Below, in pieces: positions 23,185 to 32,329 of a stretch of 64,000 nt of DNA. Under the pieces are notes generated by a model that was given only the letters and a program-made list of their open reading frames with translations, did not search any database and was not told the origin of the DNA. Both the position numbers and the translations under genes were made by a program. This DNA is from G963691835 sp963691835. Lineage in GTDB: Bacteria; Pseudomonadota; Alphaproteobacteria; Thalassobaculales; Thalassobaculaceae. The stretch lies in the NCBI GenBank assembly GCA_963691835.1, contig OY829383.1, positions 4,526,001 through 4,590,000 of the forward strand, given 5' to 3'. How positions within the stretch are numbered: position 1 is the first letter of the stretch; each line of letters starts with the position of its first letter.

Positions 23185-23276
23185 CCTCTCCCAAAGGGGT
23201 AGGGGGGTCGAATCTGCTCGAGATGGGCCGGGCCGTGGACCGTGTCGGGGTACATTTTTCACACCCGCGAAATTAA

Positions 23277-23289
23277 GGGGGGGGGGGGG
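23277..23289 (+). repeat. G13 homopolymer upstream of terS
   Basis: Thirteen consecutive G residues lie 22 bases before the GTG of the small terminase gene, in the gap after the HNH gene. Such tracts slip during replication and are also a common site of sequencing error. Confidence 0.85.
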
Positions 23290-23311
23290 TTCATATCGGG
23301 AGACGTTCGTC

Positions 23312-23791
23312 GTGCCAGCAGGAAGGCCCCCGAAACCCACGAGCCTGAAGCTGCTCCAAGGCAATCCCGGCAAGCGCCGCCTAAACAAGGATGAGCCGGA
23401 ATTTGATCCAGCGAACCCGGCCCCCCCGGAGGTTCTCGACGAAGAGGCCAGGACAGAATGGTATAGGCTGATTGGGGGGCTCCGACGATCCGGCGTGCTG
23501 ACCGAGTCGGACACGGCCACTTTCGCGGCCTACTGCATGGCTTTCTCACGATGGGTTCAGGCTGAAAGGGCGTTGCAGCGCATGCGTGAAGCGGACCCGG
23601 TGATGAACGGTCTTATGCTCAAGACGAGCAACGGAAACATTGTCCAAAATCCGATGGTCGGGCTGGCCAACACGGCGATGCGTGACATGGCGAAGTTTGC
23701 CGGTGAACTCGGGATAACCCCCGCCTCCCGATCGCGCGTGACAAAAGGCAAACCAACAAGCGCCACCGGCAACAGGTTCAGCGGCTTCTAG
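23312..23791 (+). CDS. terS: Terminase small subunit (P27 family)
   Basis: 159 aa from a GTG at 23312 with GGGAGA upstream. It opens VPAGRPPKPTSLKLLQGNPGKR, diagnostic for P27-like small terminases (GRPxKP...L.GNPGKR), and continues with the helical core (ARTEWYRLIGGLRRSGVLTESDTATFAAYCMAFSRW) and the closing KFAGELGITPASRSRV. It recognises phage DNA and presents it to the large subunit, which begins immediately after. Confidence 0.92.
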   Translation: MPAGRPPKPTSLKLLQGNPGKRRLNKDEPEFDPANPAPPEVLDEEARTEWYRLIGGLRRSGVLTESDTATFAAYCMAFSRWVQAERALQRMREADPVMNGLMLKTSNGNIVQNPMVGLANTAMRDMAKFAGELGITPASRSRVTKGKPTSATGNRFSGF

Positions 23792-25507
23792 ATGCCGAGA
23801 CCTCGAAGACCAGCGCCGCACCCTCACGTCGAGGCCGCGAAGACCTGGGCGCGCGACGTGCTGTCTGGCCGCATCATCATGGGGAAGATGATCAAGGTGG
23901 CGGCCGCTGCCTTCCTGGACGACCTAAAATGCGCTCGTCGCCGGGGATCACGCTTCATCTTCGATCCGACCAAGGCGGAACGGGCGTGTGCGTTCATGGA
24001 ACTCTTGCCGCACACCAAGGGAAAGTGGGTTGCCAACCAAGAGCCATTCAAGCTTGAGGCTTGGCAGTGCTTCCTGGTGGTCCAGTTGTTCGGCTTCCTG
24101 GAGCGGTCAACCAAGTTGAGGCGCTACAGAACGGTCTTGCTGTTCGTCGCGCGGAAAAACGGCAAGAGCGATCTTGCGGCCCGAATTGGCCTCTACATGT
24201 TCGTTGCAGACGGCGAGTTCGGCGCTGAGGTCTATTCTGGGGCGACCAGTGAAAAACAAGCTTGGGAGGTCTTCCGCCCTGCCCGTTTGATGGCTCTGAA
24301 CTGCCCGGACCTCGCTGAACACTTCGGCATAGAGATTAATGCCAAGAACCTAAGCACGCTAGAACGCGCCAGTCGATTCGAGCCTGTAATCGGCAAACCC
24401 GGTGACGGCGCCGCACCCTCCTGTGCAATCGTCGACGAGTATCACGAACACAAGACAGACGACTTGTTCGGGACGATGGAGACCGGCATGGGCAGCCGGG
24501 AACAACCCCTAATGCTCGTCATCACAACGGCCGGCAACGATGTTTCGGGACCGTGCTACGGCATGGTTTCAGACGCCCGAAAGGTTCTGGCCGGTGTCAC
24601 AACCGACGACCGATTGTTGGCCCTCCTCTTCGAGCCTGACGAAGACGATGGCTGGGATTCGGATGAGGCGCTACTGAAGGCGAACCCCAACATTGGGGTA
24701 TCAGCAGGCGAACAGTACCTGAAAGACCAAAGAGACAAGGCCGTTACCTCACCGAGGCTGCAAGGCAGATACCGCACCAAACACGTCAACCAGTTCGTCG
24801 GAGCTCGGAACGCCTACTTCAGTCTTTTCGATTGGATCCAGTGCGGTGATGTTACGAAGACAGTTGAGGATTTCCATCACCTACCGGCGATCATAGGGGT
24901 CGATCTGGCATCGACAGTCGACATCGCCGCGGTCGTCCTGCTCGTTCTGCTCGGTGACGACCGGTATGCAGCATTCGGCTTCTTCTACATTCCGGAGCGC
25001 CAACTCAAGCTGCCGGGAAACGATCACTACAGAGAATGGCACACCAACGGCCGATTGATCGTGACTGATGGCGACGTGATTGATCTGACCCGGATCCAGG
25101 ACGACATCGAGGAGTTGTGCAAATGGTTCGAGGTTTGGTCGGTCGGCTACGACCCGCTACAGGCGACGCAGATGGCCGTCACCTTGAGCGAGCGGGGGAT
25201 TCCCATGGTTGAAGTCAGACCGTCGACGCTCACCCTCTCTCAGCCAATGAAGCTGCTGGACGGTTGGATGATCAGCAAAAAGATCATCCACAACGGCTGC
25301 CCAGTCATGACGTGGATGATCAGCAATGTCGTGGCGAAGGAAGACGCGAAAGACAACGTCTATCCGCGCAAAGAACGGCCCGAGAACAAGATTGATGGGG
25401 TGGTGGCGCTGCTGACTGCAATGGCGCGGCTTCTGGCCCTCTCAGCGGAGCGCGAGGAAGAGAAAGGAAGCTACTTGGACCATAGCGACTTGTTGATCCT
25501 CTCGTGA
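23792..25507 (+). CDS. terL: Terminase large subunit (HK97 type)
   Basis: 571 aa. The ATPase half has the deviant Walker A FVARKNGKS (about residues 119-126) and Walker B CAIVDEYHEH (Asp215, Glu216). ITTAGNDVSGPCYGM follows as the coupling region. The nuclease half has IIGVDLASTVDIAAVVLL (RNase H-fold first Asp) and NKIDGVVALLTAMARL at the end. It packages the genome into proheads. It abuts terS and overlaps the portal start by 4 bases. Confidence 0.95.
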   Translation: MPRPRRPAPHPHVEAAKTWARDVLSGRIIMGKMIKVAAAAFLDDLKCARRRGSRFIFDPTKAERACAFMELLPHTKGKWVANQEPFKLEAWQCFLVVQLFGFLERSTKLRRYRTVLLFVARKNGKSDLAARIGLYMFVADGEFGAEVYSGATSEKQAWEVFRPARLMALNCPDLAEHFGIEINAKNLSTLERASRFEPVIGKPGDGAAPSCAIVDEYHEHKTDDLFGTMETGMGSREQPLMLVITTAGNDVSGPCYGMVSDARKVLAGVTTDDRLLALLFEPDEDDGWDSDEALLKANPNIGVSAGEQYLKDQRDKAVTSPRLQGRYRTKHVNQFVGARNAYFSLFDWIQCGDVTKTVEDFHHLPAIIGVDLASTVDIAAVVLLVLLGDDRYAAFGFFYIPERQLKLPGNDHYREWHTNGRLIVTDGDVIDLTRIQDDIEELCKWFEVWSVGYDPLQATQMAVTLSERGIPMVEVRPSTLTLSQPMKLLDGWMISKKIIHNGCPVMTWMISNVVAKEDAKDNVYPRKERPENKIDGVVALLTAMARLLALSAEREEEKGSYLDHSDLLILS

Positions 25508-26802
25508 GCGACCAAGACTACAGTGGGTTGGTTGGAACTCTTTCGGCAAGCCCGGCTGAAAAGCCGCCTACCCTGGATCAGCCGGCAAAGAATTCTGTCG
25601 GATTGAACGAACATTATCCTTGGGCGGAAGAGCTGTTCATCGGGTCAAGATCCGATGCCGGGGTGAATGTCTCCGTTCGCCAAGCCGTGCAGGTCATGGC
25701 CGTTGTGGCGTGCTGCAGGGTAATTGCCGAGGGCGTGGCACAACTTCCGATCGGACTGTTCCAGCCGACAGAAGATGGCAGATGGCGAGAGCCCGTGCTG
25801 CGCCATCCAGCACTGAAGTTGCTGCGAAGGCGCCCAAACGAAGTGCAAACACCGTTCGGTTTTCGAGAGACGATGATCTGGCATGTCATGCTCTTTGGGC
25901 GGTTCGTCGCTTGGATAAACCGGGCAGCCGATGGGCGACCGCTTGAGCTTATTCCTTTGCTGCCCGGCCAGTATCACTGTGACACACGGAACATTACCAA
26001 CCATCAATGGTCCGTTCAGTTCGATGGCAACCTCGTCCCCGTGAAGCGCAATCAAATTTTTGAAGTCTCAGGACCACAGATCACGTTTGGCTGCCCTATA
26101 GACCCGCTGTTCATCGCGAGGAATGTTCTCGGCCTCGCCATCGCAACAGAGCGCACCCACTCCCTGCTCCACCGTAACAGCGCCCGGGTTGGCGGTATCC
26201 TGACGCTCGATGGTCAATTGAGCCCGGAAGGAAAGGAACGGATGCGCGAGGGGTTTCTCAACCGCTTTCAAAGCCAGAACGAACAGTTCGGCGTCGTCGT
26301 CCTCGATATCAACACGAAGTTCCACCAACTGACCATGAGTGGCGTCGACTCAGAACACATCGAGACGCGGCGTCTTCAGATTGAAGAAGTCTGCCGGTGG
26401 GCGCGCGTCTTCCCTGCGATGATCATGCAATCCGAGAAGAACCAGTCAAACGCGAGTTCGACACAGTTCTTCCGACAGCACGCAACCCACTCTCTGTCGC
26501 CTTATTGCGACCGCTTCACACAAGCCGCGTACCGAGACCTCCTCTCCCGAGAGGAGCAGGACGACGAGTGGGAGTTTGAGCTCGACATGTCGAAGATGAT
26601 CCGCGGCGACGCGCAAGCCCGGGGTCAATACTACAAGGACCTCGCAGAGGTGGGCGCCATCGCACCCAATGAAGTTCGTATTCGGGAGGGGCTCCGCCCG
26701 ATGAAAGGGCTCGACGAGCCCACACGGCCGCTCAACCGAAGCGCCGGCACCGAGCAGGAATCGGAGGATGACAACGATGACGACCAGATCAGCGAGGACT
26801 GA
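25504..26802 (+). CDS. Portal protein (HK97 family)
   Basis: 432 aa, GTG start at 25504 (GTGA overlap). Typical portal sequence: VSVRQAVQVMAVVACCRVIAEGVAQLPIGLFQ, MIWHVMLFGRFVAWINR, and SSTQFFRQHATHSLSPYCDRFTQAAYRDLL. The acidic C-terminus (EQESEDDNDDDQISED) is usual. Twelve copies form the DNA channel. Followed by the head protease with overlap. Confidence 0.94.
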   Translation: MSDQDYSGLVGTLSASPAEKPPTLDQPAKNSVGLNEHYPWAEELFIGSRSDAGVNVSVRQAVQVMAVVACCRVIAEGVAQLPIGLFQPTEDGRWREPVLRHPALKLLRRRPNEVQTPFGFRETMIWHVMLFGRFVAWINRAADGRPLELIPLLPGQYHCDTRNITNHQWSVQFDGNLVPVKRNQIFEVSGPQITFGCPIDPLFIARNVLGLAIATERTHSLLHRNSARVGGILTLDGQLSPEGKERMREGFLNRFQSQNEQFGVVVLDINTKFHQLTMSGVDSEHIETRRLQIEEVCRWARVFPAMIMQSEKNQSNASSTQFFRQHATHSLSPYCDRFTQAAYRDLLSREEQDDEWEFELDMSKMIRGDAQARGQYYKDLAEVGAIAPNEVRIREGLRPMKGLDEPTRPLNRSAGTEQESEDDNDDDQISED

Positions 26803-27676
26803 CCTCCGTGGTGAGGTTTTCCCCGCCAAGGCCCGGTATGACGACCGGGCCATATTTTTTGCGCGATCTCAAGGAGCCCGGTTTGAGAGCCGTGTGAACA
26901 ACGGAGTTCACGAGATTGAGCTCTACGACGAAATCTCCCCTTGGGGTGTTGATGCAAGATCGTTTCGAAATGCCCTCAAGGGCGTCAAGGCTTCCCGCAT
27001 CGTACTCCGCATTAACTCCCCCGGCGGCTGGGTGCACGAAGGATTCGCGATAGCAAACGACCTTCGAGATCATCCCGCCACGGTCGATGTGATCGTGACA
27101 GGTCTTTGTGCCTCGATCGCAACTGTCGTAGCGATGGCTGCTGATAAGGTCTACATGGCCCAGGGAACACGGATGATGATTCATCGCCCGTGGGGCTTTG
27201 TGGTGGGTGTCGCGGACGAAATGAGGCAGTACGCAGATCTACTCGATGCGTACAATCTGGACATCGCTAAGGCTTACAACGCGCGCATGACGGTGAGCGA
27301 GGAAAAGATCCTCGCACTCATGGAGGCTGAAACGTGGTTCACCGGGGAAGAAGCCGTCGCGATCGGCCTTGCCGATGAGCTTCACGAGAGTGACGCCGAT
27401 CTTTCGGCGAAATTCAATCTGAGCAGATTCCGCCATGCGCCTGACGAGATGTCGGCGCATGGCACACCGATCCCGACGACCACTCGGGATCTTGAAAAGG
27501 CACTGCGGGATGCGGGCCTTGGTCGGGCGGCAGCAAAGAAGACTGTCGCCAACTTCACCCGAGCAAACGTCAGTCAGCGGGACGCTGAGGGCAAAAACGC
27601 TCTCGCCACAATTCTGGCCGACCTCCGGTCCGCCAGCTCAACCCTCGAACGACTTACCGAGGGGCAGGAGATTTGA
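26777..27676 (+). CDS. Head maturation protease, ClpP-like
   Basis: 299 aa from the ATG at 26777, placed nine bases after GGAGG; the ATG at 26768 sits on that site. The ClpP fold is clear: SPGGWVHEGFAIANDLRDHP, VTGLCASIATVVAMAADKVYM with the nucleophilic Ser, and TRMMIHRPWGFVVG with the catalytic His. It cleaves the capsid delta domain during prohead maturation. It overlaps the portal gene by 26 bases and is followed after 3 bases by the capsid gene. Confidence 0.93.
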   Translation: MTTRSARTDLRGEVFPAKARYDDRAIFFARSQGARFESRVNNGVHEIELYDEISPWGVDARSFRNALKGVKASRIVLRINSPGGWVHEGFAIANDLRDHPATVDVIVTGLCASIATVVAMAADKVYMAQGTRMMIHRPWGFVVGVADEMRQYADLLDAYNLDIAKAYNARMTVSEEKILALMEAETWFTGEEAVAIGLADELHESDADLSAKFNLSRFRHAPDEMSAHGTPIPTTTRDLEKALRDAGLGRAAAKKTVANFTRANVSQRDAEGKNALATILADLRSASSTLERLTEGQEI

Positions 27677-27679
27677 CCC

Positions 27680-29083
27680 ATGTCTGCGACTAGCACAGTC
27701 TTCAATCAGACCAATCCCGACCCAGATCAGGGAGACGAAAAGATCCTCGACGCGGTTCGCGCGGAAATCAACAAGATCACCAAAGACATCCCGGAACACC
27801 ACAAGGCGGTGATGCGGGAAATCAACGGCATCCGCGACAAGGTGGAAGCCTCCAAGGGAGAAACAGACGCCTTCCTTAGAGAAGAAATCGCAAAAGTGAC
27901 GACGGCGGTTTCCACACACCAAGACGCAATGGAAAAGCAGGTTGCCGATCTTCGGGTCGCAAACGACGAAGCTGTCCGGATCGCACAGAGAGCAGGACTT
28001 GGTGGCGGCGGCAACGCCGGGGCGAATGCAGATCAAGTTCGCGACGCCACACTGTACGAGAACATCATTCGAGCCCGCGGACAGCCACTGGATATCAGCA
28101 GGAAAGCGACTGCCAACGATGTTGACCCGGCCCGCTACCAGGAAACGCAAAGGTGCTTCGACACTATGCTCCGCACGGGTCCGCAGCACGCTCCCCAAGA
28201 AGTGCGGAACACCCTGCACACGGGATCGTCTCCAGATGGCGGATACTGGATTCTGCCTGAGATGGCTCGGCGTATTCTTGAGATCGCGCAGGAATACGAT
28301 CCGATCCGATCGTTGGCGACAATCGAGGTCATCGGCACCAGTGAGATACAGTTTCCGGTAGACGATTCAGAAGCGGAAGCGCTGTGGGCCGATGAAACGT
28401 CGAATAGGCCGGACACAGCGGGTGGCGAGGTCGGCCAACAGACCATCGCCGTCAATGAACTCACCTCCAAACCGAAAGTCTCAAAAACACTTTTGGAAGA
28501 CGGAATGTGGGACGTCCTCGGTTGGGTGACCCGCAAGGCCGGCAACGCATTTGCGAAGAAGGAAGGCAACTCCTTTATCCTTGGCAATGGCGTCAAACGT
28601 CCTCGGGGCTTGCTGACTTACCCGGCCGGTACCGGCCGCGGAAAGGTGGCGCAGTTTGCCAGCGGCGCAGCCGCCAGCATCACGTCTGATGCGATCGTCA
28701 AACTACCGTTTCAGCTGAAAGACCCCTATTCCGCAAATAGTTCCTGGCTGATGCAGCGCGCGACGGTCGCCAGCGTGATGCTGCTAAAGGACAATGACGG
28801 TCGATACATGTGGCAGCCGAACATTCAGATCGGCCAGCCCGCGACATTGGCCGGGTATCCGGTTCGCACAGCACCAAGCATGCCGGCTTTGGAGGCAGAC
28901 AGTCTGTCTGTTGCCTTCGGCGATATCCGTGCGGCCTACACCATTGTCGATCGGCTCGCGATGTCCATGCTCGTCGATCCCCTCACAGCTGATCCCTTCG
29001 TCAAGTATCCGACGCGCAAGCGCGTTGGCGGCGACATCACCAACTTTGAAGCGCTGGTGATCCTCAAAACCACCCTGAGTTAA
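27680..29083 (+). CDS. Major capsid protein (HK97 fold)
   Basis: 467 aa. The first 120 residues are a coiled-coil delta or scaffolding domain (DAVRAEINKITKDIPEHHKAVMREINGIRDKVEA). The rest is the HK97 fold: SPDGGYWILPEMARRILEIAQEYDPIRSLATIEVIG, ELTSKPKVSKTLLED, GKVAQFASG and LAGYPVRTAPSMPAL. The order protease then capsid with a delta domain predicts processing near residue 150. Not truncated. Confidence 0.94.
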   Translation: MSATSTVFNQTNPDPDQGDEKILDAVRAEINKITKDIPEHHKAVMREINGIRDKVEASKGETDAFLREEIAKVTTAVSTHQDAMEKQVADLRVANDEAVRIAQRAGLGGGGNAGANADQVRDATLYENIIRARGQPLDISRKATANDVDPARYQETQRCFDTMLRTGPQHAPQEVRNTLHTGSSPDGGYWILPEMARRILEIAQEYDPIRSLATIEVIGTSEIQFPVDDSEAEALWADETSNRPDTAGGEVGQQTIAVNELTSKPKVSKTLLEDGMWDVLGWVTRKAGNAFAKKEGNSFILGNGVKRPRGLLTYPAGTGRGKVAQFASGAAASITSDAIVKLPFQLKDPYSANSSWLMQRATVASVMLLKDNDGRYMWQPNIQIGQPATLAGYPVRTAPSMPALEADSLSVAFGDIRAAYTIVDRLAMSMLVDPLTADPFVKYPTRKRVGGDITNFEALVILKTTLS

Positions 29084-29169
29084 CGGCCTCAATGAGGCAG
29101 GCATGGGAAGCCGGACTGGGCGGCCGCTCGGTCCGGTCATCTCTGTATCCATCCACAGGAGCCCCCCTA

Positions 29170-29622
29170 ATGATAGATATCCATCACAACCACGCCGTTG
29201 TTCCTCTCACCGCGATTGTGGTCGCGACGAGCGATGTAACGCCGAATACCGCCGTGGACCTTCAAGGTAATCGCGGCGTCGATTTCGTCGTCTCTGTGGG
29301 CGCCTCGGGCGACACCTTATCACCGAGTGTCAAGATTGAGCTGATCATCGAGGCAAGCGAGGACAACTCCAGCTACACAGCGGTAACCTCGGAGCATCAC
29401 GTCAACGTTTCTGCCGCAGGCGGAACTGTCAACCCGGACGGATCGGGGATCGTTGCGACGATCGACGGAGCCGACCTTGATGAGCGTGTCTATCGCGTCG
29501 GCTACGTGGGCGGAATGGGCAGGTACGTTCGCATTCGTGCGGTTTTGACGGGATCCCACTCAAGCGGAACGCCGATACAGATATTTGCGATCCTGCACCC
29601 GCAGATTGTTCCGGTGAGCTGA
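29170..29622 (+). CDS. Virion-associated beta-rich protein (candidate decoration protein)
   Basis: 150 aa from the ATG at 29170, with AGGAG upstream. It is rich in beta strands with a Gly/Ser pattern (GVDFVVSVGASGDTLSPSVKIELIIEASEDNSSYTAVTSEHHVNVSAAGG, ending RVYRVGYVGGMGRYVRIRAVLT). The position directly after the capsid gene suits a head decoration or minor structural protein. It is similar in style to the product of 41170-41565. Confidence 0.65.
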   Translation: MIDIHHNHAVVPLTAIVVATSDVTPNTAVDLQGNRGVDFVVSVGASGDTLSPSVKIELIIEASEDNSSYTAVTSEHHVNVSAAGGTVNPDGSGIVATIDGADLDERVYRVGYVGGMGRYVRIRAVLTGSHSSGTPIQIFAILHPQIVPVS

Positions 29623-29672
29623 TCGACGGTCGGGCCCTTCAACAGCTTGAGAACACGATAGGAGACATCATC

Positions 29673-30065
29673 ATGGACACAGTAACGGTCGAATTGACCG
29701 AGCCTTTCACCTGCGCAGCTGATGGGTGGGAGATAAAGGAGCTCCAACCAGGCTCACACTCCGTCACAAAGGCAGCAGCCAACAAAATCGTGGAGCAATG
29801 CGTCGGCCGGATAGTGGAGAGCGGGCTGAAATCCGATCAAACGCACTCAAGGAGAGACCCGGTCCCGCAAAACACAGAGAGCAACACCAATCGCGACGGC
29901 AAGAAAACAGATGACCACGACCTCGCCTATCGCGTTGTAAAGCGGGATGCTGGCAACTGGTTCGATGTGATGGGCCCCGAAGGTAAGCCGATCAATGACA
30001 AAGCCATCGCCACGGAAGATGAAGCCCAGAAGCTCGCCGACCAGCGCAACAAGATTGCCAAGTAG
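29673..30065 (+). CDS. Hypothetical head-region protein
   Basis: 130 aa. The N-terminal 50 residues (VTVELTEPFTCAADGWEIKELQPGSHSVTKAAANKIVEQ) are beta-rich. A charged linker (SRRDPVPQNTESNTNRDGKKTDD) and a C-terminal unit (YRVVKRDAGNWFDVMGPEGKPINDKAIATEDEAQKLADQRNK) follow; the latter resembles small modules in phage head operons that give a beta strand and helix. A GGAG RBS is near. Function unknown. Confidence 0.62.
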   Translation: MDTVTVELTEPFTCAADGWEIKELQPGSHSVTKAAANKIVEQCVGRIVESGLKSDQTHSRRDPVPQNTESNTNRDGKKTDDHDLAYRVVKRDAGNWFDVMGPEGKPINDKAIATEDEAQKLADQRNKIAK

Positions 30066-30073
30066 GCAACGTC

Positions 30074-30709
30074 ATGAACTCAGTCGTATCGGTCGTTGAG
30101 GCGGCAGGGAGCCGGCGCTTAACAACCGTCGACCACGTGACGTCGGAACTCCGCATCGTCGATGCTGCAGACACTGCCGCCATTGAGCGCTGGATCGATC
30201 AAGCGTCCTCGGCGATCGAGACGTTTTGCAGCCGAGTCTTCGCCGCCGAACGGGTGATCGAGACCTTCGACCTTGTTCCGGGAGATGCGACACGCCCGAA
30301 GTTAGTGTTGAAACGCTATCCCGTGTTCGAAGTGGTCTCCGTCATCTGCGACGGCGCTCCGGTTGACCCTGACGCCTACAGGACCAACCGTGAGAATGGC
30401 ATGCTTCGGCTGAAGAGCGGCTTATGGCGCGGCTCTGAGATCATCGTCGACTACCGAGCCGGTTATCGCCTGCCTGGGGAAATAGCTGAGACAGAGGCAC
30501 CAGACGCTTCTGCCCTTCCGCTGCCGTCAGACATTGAGTCTGCCACGATCCAGGTGGTGAACGCCAAGAGGCATGCGAGCCGCAGAGATCCGCTCATGCG
30601 GGCTGAAAGCTTGGAGGGCATCTCAAGCATGACATTCGCCACGGCCGGTACGAGCGGCCTGCCCCGACCCGTGGAAGCGGCGCTGCAGCGCTACAAGGCC
30701 GTCCTATGA
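30074..30709 (+). CDS. Head-tail connector (gp6-like adaptor)
   Basis: 211 aa. The core LTTVDHVTSELRIVDAADTAAIERWIDQASSAIETFCSRVF is the helical start of gp6-like connectors, followed by the beta hairpin VLKRYPVFEVVSVICDGAPVDPDAYRTNRENGMLRL and IIVDYRAGYRLP. C-terminal helices (VVNAKRHASRRDPLM) complete the fold. It attaches below the portal. Overlaps the next gene by ATGA. Confidence 0.85.
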   Translation: MNSVVSVVEAAGSRRLTTVDHVTSELRIVDAADTAAIERWIDQASSAIETFCSRVFAAERVIETFDLVPGDATRPKLVLKRYPVFEVVSVICDGAPVDPDAYRTNRENGMLRLKSGLWRGSEIIVDYRAGYRLPGEIAETEAPDASALPLPSDIESATIQVVNAKRHASRRDPLMRAESLEGISSMTFATAGTSGLPRPVEAALQRYKAVL

Positions 30710-31362
30710 CCAGTCTTATCGTAGAGCGGTTCAGCACTCTGGTGCGACAGCGCGGCCGCGTGATGACGTGGCAACCTGCAGACCATACGCCGCTAACATT
30801 TTATGGCTTCGAGGCGGATACAAGCACCGATGCCGATCCCGCTGATCCGGATCAGCACACCCTTCAAATCGTCGCCGAAGCGGAATCCTGGTCAGGAGCC
30901 GAACGGCATCCCGAGTCCGGAGATCTAGTCGAGATTGACGGCAAGACGTTCATCGCCGCAGAGGTCGCCTTTAAACGAGTTGAGAACCATCTATTCAGGA
31001 TTGACCTATGGCTACAACCGACCGGTATCCGTGAATGGGGGATACGTGTTTGGAGACTGACCGAGGCAGTAACCTTCCTGCGCGAATCTGAGGCTCTCGA
31101 TAACGAGGGCGGCTCAACCGACTCTCTTGAAGAGGTCGCGACTGTTGCGGCGATGATTCATCCCAAGTCTGGAGGTGAAGAGTTCATCTCTGGCCGTATC
31201 AAACCAAAAGCCAAATACAAGATGACAATCCTTAGGCGTACGGACCTTAATGAAGACATGAAGGTCAGATGGGGCGACTACACACTTAGCGTTGTTTTCA
31301 TTGGTCGAAACAGTGACACAGAGAAATTCATGAACTTGGAACTAACCATGGATCAAGCATGA
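30706..31362 (+). CDS. Head closure protein with two tandem connector-like domains
   Basis: 218 aa, about twice the usual 110. Residues 1-110 form one beta domain (LVRQRGRVMTWQPADHTPLTFYGF..., GDLVEIDGKTFIAAEVAFKRVENHLFRIDLWL). Residues about 118-218 look like an SPP1 gp16-type stopper (SLEEVATVAAMIHPKSGGEEFISGR, KMTILRRTDLNEDMKVRWGDYTLSVVFIGRNSDTEKFMNLELT). This seems to be a fusion of two head-completion modules usually found apart. It is coupled by ATGA at both ends. Confidence 0.75.
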   Translation: MTSLIVERFSTLVRQRGRVMTWQPADHTPLTFYGFEADTSTDADPADPDQHTLQIVAEAESWSGAERHPESGDLVEIDGKTFIAAEVAFKRVENHLFRIDLWLQPTGIREWGIRVWRLTEAVTFLRESEALDNEGGSTDSLEEVATVAAMIHPKSGGEEFISGRIKPKAKYKMTILRRTDLNEDMKVRWGDYTLSVVFIGRNSDTEKFMNLELTMDQA

Positions 31363-31856
31363 GCTCCGGTATCCGCGGGGTAACCAAACTGCGCCGCACG
31401 TTCCGCCGCCTTGAGACGGAAACTGTGGAGCCGGTCCGCAAGGCCCTGCGCGACGGGGCGGAGGCGATCAAGCTCGACGCCGTGGCCCGTGCGCCGATCG
31501 ATGACGGCGATCTGGTGCGCGCGATCGACCACAAAATTTCTTCAGATGGCTTGACCGTGGTCATCGGGCCGGGAGCCAAGGCCGCGGAAATCGTGCGCCG
31601 GCAGCGCGGGTCCGCATTCGCCACCCGAACGGCGGATCGCCCGGTGCGCCTGTCCGCTCGGAACAAAGACCTGCTGTGGCAGTTCTACAAAGGCTATTGG
31701 CACGAGTTCGGGACCAAGGGATCGCCGAAGCACAACATCCCGCCGATGGCCGCCAGGCCATTCATGGGCCCGGCGTACCGGGTGAATGAAGGGTACCTGA
31801 AAGCCGAGGTATCACGGGCGGTGAAGGCCGCGCTCGCCCGTGCTGTGCGGGGCTAG
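31359..31856 (+). CDS. Tail completion protein, HK97 gp10 family
   Basis: 165 aa. The family landmarks are an N-terminal helix (LETETVEPVRKALRDGAEAIKLDAVARAPID), DLVRAIDHKIS, and YKGYWHEFGTKGSPKHNIPPMAARPFMGPAY near the C-terminus (HEFGT, PAxPF). It joins head and tail. Overlaps the previous gene by ATGA and is 3 bases from the next. Confidence 0.9.
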   Translation: MSSGIRGVTKLRRTFRRLETETVEPVRKALRDGAEAIKLDAVARAPIDDGDLVRAIDHKISSDGLTVVIGPGAKAAEIVRRQRGSAFATRTADRPVRLSARNKDLLWQFYKGYWHEFGTKGSPKHNIPPMAARPFMGPAYRVNEGYLKAEVSRAVKAALARAVRG

Positions 31857-31859
31857 GCG

Positions 31860-32246
31860 ATGGTTGACCGCTTCGGCGCGGCTCGGAAGGCTGTCTACCA
31901 GGCGCTCCACGATGGGATATCCGTGCCCGTCTATGCCGGGACCGCACCACAGAGGGCCGAGTATCCATATGTCACCATCGACCAGTTCGACGTTTCCGAC
32001 GCGAGTGGTCTGACCGCCCCCCGCGACCGGCTGTTTGTGAATCTCACCGTATGGTCCACAAAACGAGGCCATAGTGAGGTCGGCGCAATCCTTGAGCTGA
32101 TCCAACAGACGCTCCACCGGAAGCGCTTGCCAATGGACGAGGGGTGCATGGTCAAGATGACCATCCGGTCCCGCGTAACCCGCCCGGATGCAGACGGTGA
32201 GTCCTTCATGGGCACCGTCGTGGCCGAGGCTGTCCTTCAGAACTGA
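31860..32246 (+). CDS. Tail terminator/completion protein (DUF3168)
   Basis: 128 aa. ARKAVYQALHDGISVPVYAGTAPQRAEYPYVTIDQF and LTVWSTKRGHSEVGAILELIQQTLH match DUF3168, the tail-end ring protein of long-tailed phages. It stops tail-tube growth and docks to the head. Confidence 0.9.
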   Translation: MVDRFGAARKAVYQALHDGISVPVYAGTAPQRAEYPYVTIDQFDVSDASGLTAPRDRLFVNLTVWSTKRGHSEVGAILELIQQTLHRKRLPMDEGCMVKMTIRSRVTRPDADGESFMGTVVAEAVLQN

Positions 32247-32329
32247 CAAGACCTCCAAAACGGAGTTGCGCCCATCCCGCGCCTTGGGCAAGCGCATCCG
32301 GCCGTCATTGGCCGAAACACTAGGAGTCC

